From assembly GCA_003864495.1 (NCBI GenBank), contig PEDN01001352.1:1178001-1242000 (forward strand): 64,000 nt of DNA, in the 5' to 3' direction. Below, one piece after another: positions 60,019-64,000 of this stretch. The first letter of the stretch is position 1. Every line of letters starts with the position of its first letter. The position numbers and the translations under genes are program-made. The notes under the pieces were generated by a model that saw only the letters and a list, made by a program, of their open reading frames with translations, did not search any database and was not told the origin of the DNA. This DNA comes from Nemopilema nomurai (Eukaryota; Cnidaria; Scyphozoa; Rhizostomeae; Rhizostomatidae).

Positions 60019-62259
60019 TCGAAGCATGTAATTATTATCATTATTATTATTGATTATATGTTTAAAGTAGGCTAGACAAAAAGAATATCTAAATTAAAGC
60101 TAATTTTAGCCTACTATTTACAGTATACATTATTGACAATGAAAACTTTTAGCAAATGTTACTGGATAAAAAGTGATATAAAAAATAAGTAATATAAAAA
60201 GTAATATATATTTTGAAAAGCCTACAGTTGAATTTTCCACCATTTCAACAGCTAGTTTGCTTTTTGAAGATAAAAGGCAAGGAAAAGATAGGTAGTAAGG
60301 GAAAAGAAAAAGTCTTCGTTTTGTTGTTCGTTATTTATCTATATTTGTTATGTTGTTTATTTTTTACCCTAAAAAAGAGGAGCTAGACATGTCAAGGAAT
60401 TTTCATATGTTATGTGGATAATCCTCTTGCTGTTTAGAGCTAGAATATTCCTTTTGAGTAAAGCAAAGATACATTGTTCTTATTCCTGTTTCGGATGGCT
60501 TTTTGCAAGGCCCTTCGCATATTTTTTACTTTTCTGCACAACTTAATGATTGATGCATCTCCTTCAAATGAGTTTTGCGGTATTTCTTTCTGCCAAGGCA
60601 TTTATCATATTCATCATTTCGATACCATGTGCATTGAAGAAACAGCCATCTGCGCTCTTTATTTTTGGTTGTTTTGTTGGGAATGGCGTCTTCTCTGCTT
60701 CGCATTCATATTTTCCCACTGTAGAGCGCGCGAACGGCGTGTTTGGACTCATAATTACGGAGTCAGAAGCCTGGCCCCCTTTCGAGAAACAATAGGGGAT
60801 GCACGCTCTTTTCCAACTGCCAAGCACCAAGCACCTATCACTTTTCGGCTTTCCCAAAAGACGTCTTTTTAATTCAAATCCACTGCAACTTTGGCGCAGT
60901 GTCTCTTCTGCTTTTTCAATCTCATGATAATTAAGAAGCCATTGTGGAGAGCTAGTCTTCTAGGAAATTCGGCTAGTCATCTTAGCATGTTGCGCTGTTC
61001 ATTAGCGGACATTGTAGCCCGGTAACTCATTCAAATCTCAAAATTAGGCTCTGTTGAGAATCTCATGTGCAACAATACGCCTCTTTCGCTTGGCGCTCTC
61101 GTGTTGCGCCGTGTTGCAATGCTTAATGGGGAAGAAATCGAGCTCCACGATTTGGGGGCGGGCTGTTTTGGGAAATGCATTTTTGAGTTGTCACCATGAA
61201 CGAGATGGCGAAGAGTGAAGCACGCAAAGTCACCTGGTTTAAATTACCGTGACAGCGGGGTGAGACTGCTTTTGAAGGTCGTTAAACCTTCGCAGCCAAC
61301 CCTGTCATTTAATTGATGTGATCCCTAGAAAGGTTCAAAGATTTCGATGTAAAGGAGTCTGCATAGGAGCGAGGCACTGACTAAAATTTAATGGATTCAG
61401 TTGATATTGATGTTCGGTATAGATTGACGTAAAGCGATGTACTTTGGGTTTGTTTTCATTCAGCATTCGTATTGAAGTGGCTTTCACTCCGTGATGCCAT
61501 GATGTCCTCTACCGTAAGGCCCTATGAAACGGCTGTCTTCCACACTACTGCTTTGTTTTCTACCGAGAATCAAAACAGCCTTTTTTAACACCATCTGTTT
61601 CAACATCTAACTTAACAGTTGATGCCTTTCTAACTCCCAGTTTCAAATGTTATGTCCGTCTTTGTCTTTTTACGCAAGCAGCTGCAAAACCGCAAATTCA
61701 CGATGCTATTAGCTGGCGAGATTTTCATAAAAAACCCTGCTATCTTTGTTGAAATGTTGCTTTATGTTCGAGAATATTATAGTTGTATGCTAAGCTTAGC
61801 GGCAACCATGGTCTGTTTTACATTGTATATATATATTATGTATGATAATGCTCTGGTAACACCGTTCAGTCATGTTTGTTTTGGTATAAAGGCGAAGCTC
61901 CATAATCCTATTTATCCGGGAAAATAAAGTTTCCTAAGCCTTGAGCTGCCAGTATCCAATGCTTGTTTTGAAGTTTGACAGAACTCGCTGGTTTATTCCT
62001 GTTGTAGCTGAATCACCATCTGAACCAATCGCAAGGGCTGCTACTATTAGCTGCCAATAAGTTAATTAAGAAGATTTGTTTTGGGATCAAAGCAAGCCAC
62101 GTTTTTGTTTTCCTGTAAGTTTTCCTAAAGTGAGAGCTTCGTAGCTGATCTTTTCCCATCCAATTGTTTTGTTTTTCACTTCTTTTAAAACTTTCGAATC
62201 AAATTTTCGACACAAAACAAACAATTTGTCATTTGTCACTTCAAATTTATCGTACTTTA

Positions 62260-62590
62260 TTTTTGGATTCTATTATATTAATTATATTATATTTTATCAT
62301 ATTATGATTAATTTAATATTATAAAACTCAAATTATTGTTTATTATGTCATGTGATATTTTGTTATATCGTTCTATCTTCTTTTATAATGATTATATTAT
62401 TTTTTATTATACTGCGTGGTATTATATTATTCAATATTGTCTTGTATTGTCAATATTGTTCTATCATATTTTATTATATTAAACTATACGTCAGTATATT
62501 TTGTAAATATTATGTTATCGTATTTTATGCTATATTTTATTATACATTTGCGTTGAATGTACGAAAGTATGCTTTTAGTATATAGAACGT
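62260..62590. repeat. AT-rich low-complexity tract (ttatatta type)
   Basis: Dense tattatatt/attatatt steps, with few G or C bases, over about 330 bp. No unit is strict enough to call a microsatellite. Open frames here are composition artefacts. Confidence 0.8.
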
Positions 62591-64000
62591 AACTCCCTAC
62601 CATCCATCGTGACAGTAATCAACCAATCAACCACCTTATGCTCGGGCTCTTCAACAATGGGCCTAAGACCCTTATCTCATATATCTATTGCTCTTTAGTC
62701 TTGTATCAGTTCCTATTCGCAAAAAATTGCTCCACAATTTTGACTACCAACTCAAAATGATATAACTTTGTTGGTTGTTTATAACTTATTTAGAAAGACT
62801 GCATTGTTAATACGTACGTCAAAGAATCTGGTGATTTATCGATTTCAAGCGAGGTTGTTGGGAAAGAGTGGGCTGAATGTTATCGAAAAGCAAATGTTGT
62901 TAATGATTGAAAAAATTAAGGATTCTTGATCAGAATTTGTAGCTTGTTAGATACAAAATGATGAAAATGGAATACTCGTTCAACGTGGAGCAAGAGAGAT
63001 TTTGATATACACAAAGCCACACATTTTGGCATTTTTCCGCCGCTTGGATTCAATTCTGAATCTCAGAATGGTGTGTGTGCCTAGGCCCATTTGTAATATT
63101 AGGCAAAGAGCTGGCGAAAAGTAAAGAAACCGCTTGTTCCACTTGGTATTGACATAAATCCAAACGACATTGGGTATTCCCTTATTCGTCTTGCACATAT
63201 GCGTATTGGATGCAGCTGTCCAAAGGCACGTGATCTGAATAAGCCTGGAATTAATTTAGGCCAAGTCGTGTCCGCTGTCCATATTTTTTGCAGAACTACT
63301 TCAAGAACGGATTTGGGTCCTTCCCAATCCCTACAAAGTTCGTTTGATTGCACGAAATCTTGTCACTTGCTGCCTTTTTTACCTCGCAACTTCTGCAAAT
63401 TACCAAAGGAATAGGCTCGATTTTCGCGGAAGGGATGCTTAATGTAGGCTGTCGAGATAAACTGATATCGAGTCGAATCTGGAATGGAGTTTCTACACGT
63501 TTTGTATGGTTTCCCACAGTAGGCCTTATCGTGATCTTAGATGTCGCCATCCTGTTTGCAAATGACGTCACAGTAATAGTGGATTTTCTTCTTTCCTTTG
63601 AGGCCCTCGTGCTGTTTCTCGTCTAAGTGCGACAAGTTCTCCTTGATAAAATCAAAGATGGGAGAGAAATCGAGATATTCGCGCGTGTTTTGATAGCAAT
63701 GACGGAGATAAATTTTTTATTCTTCATTATTTTTCGCTGCCACTTCAGGCCGTTTTCCATCAACTTAAGCTTTGACATTTCAAAGGCACCTTCTAGAAGA
63801 ACCTTTTAGCCAGTCACAAAGCAAAGGTACGTGCCACTTTGAATGTGAGCACAGTGCCAATTCGGGAATCTTCGCTGGAATGGAATGGCCTCTGCCATAG
63901 CTTGGACACTAGAGCAGACCGGATGTTTACCCCATTTTTTGTAATAGCTTAGTCATTCATCATTTATGCTTCGATTCGATTTCTACGCTTCGATTTCTAC

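Larger units (their letters stand above)
59437..64000. other. Sequence after the last recognised GCH1 exon
   Basis: Probably GCH1 intron, at least in part. It holds the 40-bp repeats and the AT-rich tract. At 63099-63630 both strands have overlapping open frames of 70-90 codons with more even base composition than the flanks; I recognise no domain. No HMCMVMRG-type GCH1 exon was found. Confidence 0.4.

Noticed and set aside
60474..60872. Overlapping open frames of 80-130 codons on both strands
   Set aside because: No domain, no splice-consistent link to GCH1, and its cat-gtg-cat match to the missing GCH1 exon does not continue.

Overview
This is a eukaryotic (animal) genomic window: AT-rich, with genes split into many short exons by GT-AG introns of about 0.1-2.3 kb, microsatellites, minisatellites and at least one MITE-like element. 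The proteins are animal ones: a three-module EML5/6 protein, WDR25, DNA polymerase kappa, FAM204A, radial spoke protein RSPH9 and GTP cyclohydrolase I. A single EML gene resembles both vertebrate EML5 and EML6, and a wax-ester-synthase-type acyltransferase is present. I infer a marine invertebrate, most likely a cnidarian (anthozoan), but only the animal assignment is firm.

Layout. 1-864 is upstream sequence. 865-24190 (+) is one large EML5/6 gene, which I resolve into 38 in-phase coding exons giving 1970 residues. 25763-28133 (+) is WDR25 (five exons seen; the N-terminus may be incomplete). 29091-29347 is a short terminal-inverted-repeat element. 30190-31692 (-) is an intronless WS/DGAT-type acyltransferase of 500 residues. 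31693-41469 shows no gene I can support. 41470-43439 (+) is an intronless POLK copy broken by one single-base frameshift. 45150-45941 (-) is an intronless FAM204A. 47205-50339 (-) is RSPH9 in six exons, 279 residues. 50340-55078 shows no gene. 55079 onward (+) is GCH1: five exons are seen and the last exon, with a zinc-binding cysteine, must lie beyond the window or be unrecognised.

The genes are not an operon or a pathway. EML5/6 (microtubules) and RSPH9 (ciliary radial spoke) both concern axonemal or microtubule biology, but they are separate single genes; the others concern RNA or WD-repeat biology, lipid storage, DNA damage bypass and tetrahydrobiopterin synthesis.

The most striking structure is in EML exon 4. 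A 42-bp minisatellite of eight copies starts inside the exon and spans its splice donor, so eight identical donors sit 42 bp (14 codons) apart in one open frame. Using a later donor would add 14-residue units to the first beta-propeller region without breaking the frame. Other points are two GC-AG introns, tandem repeats hugging several 5' splice sites, three single-exon genes in a row between multi-exon genes, and the wax-ester-synthase-like gene itself.
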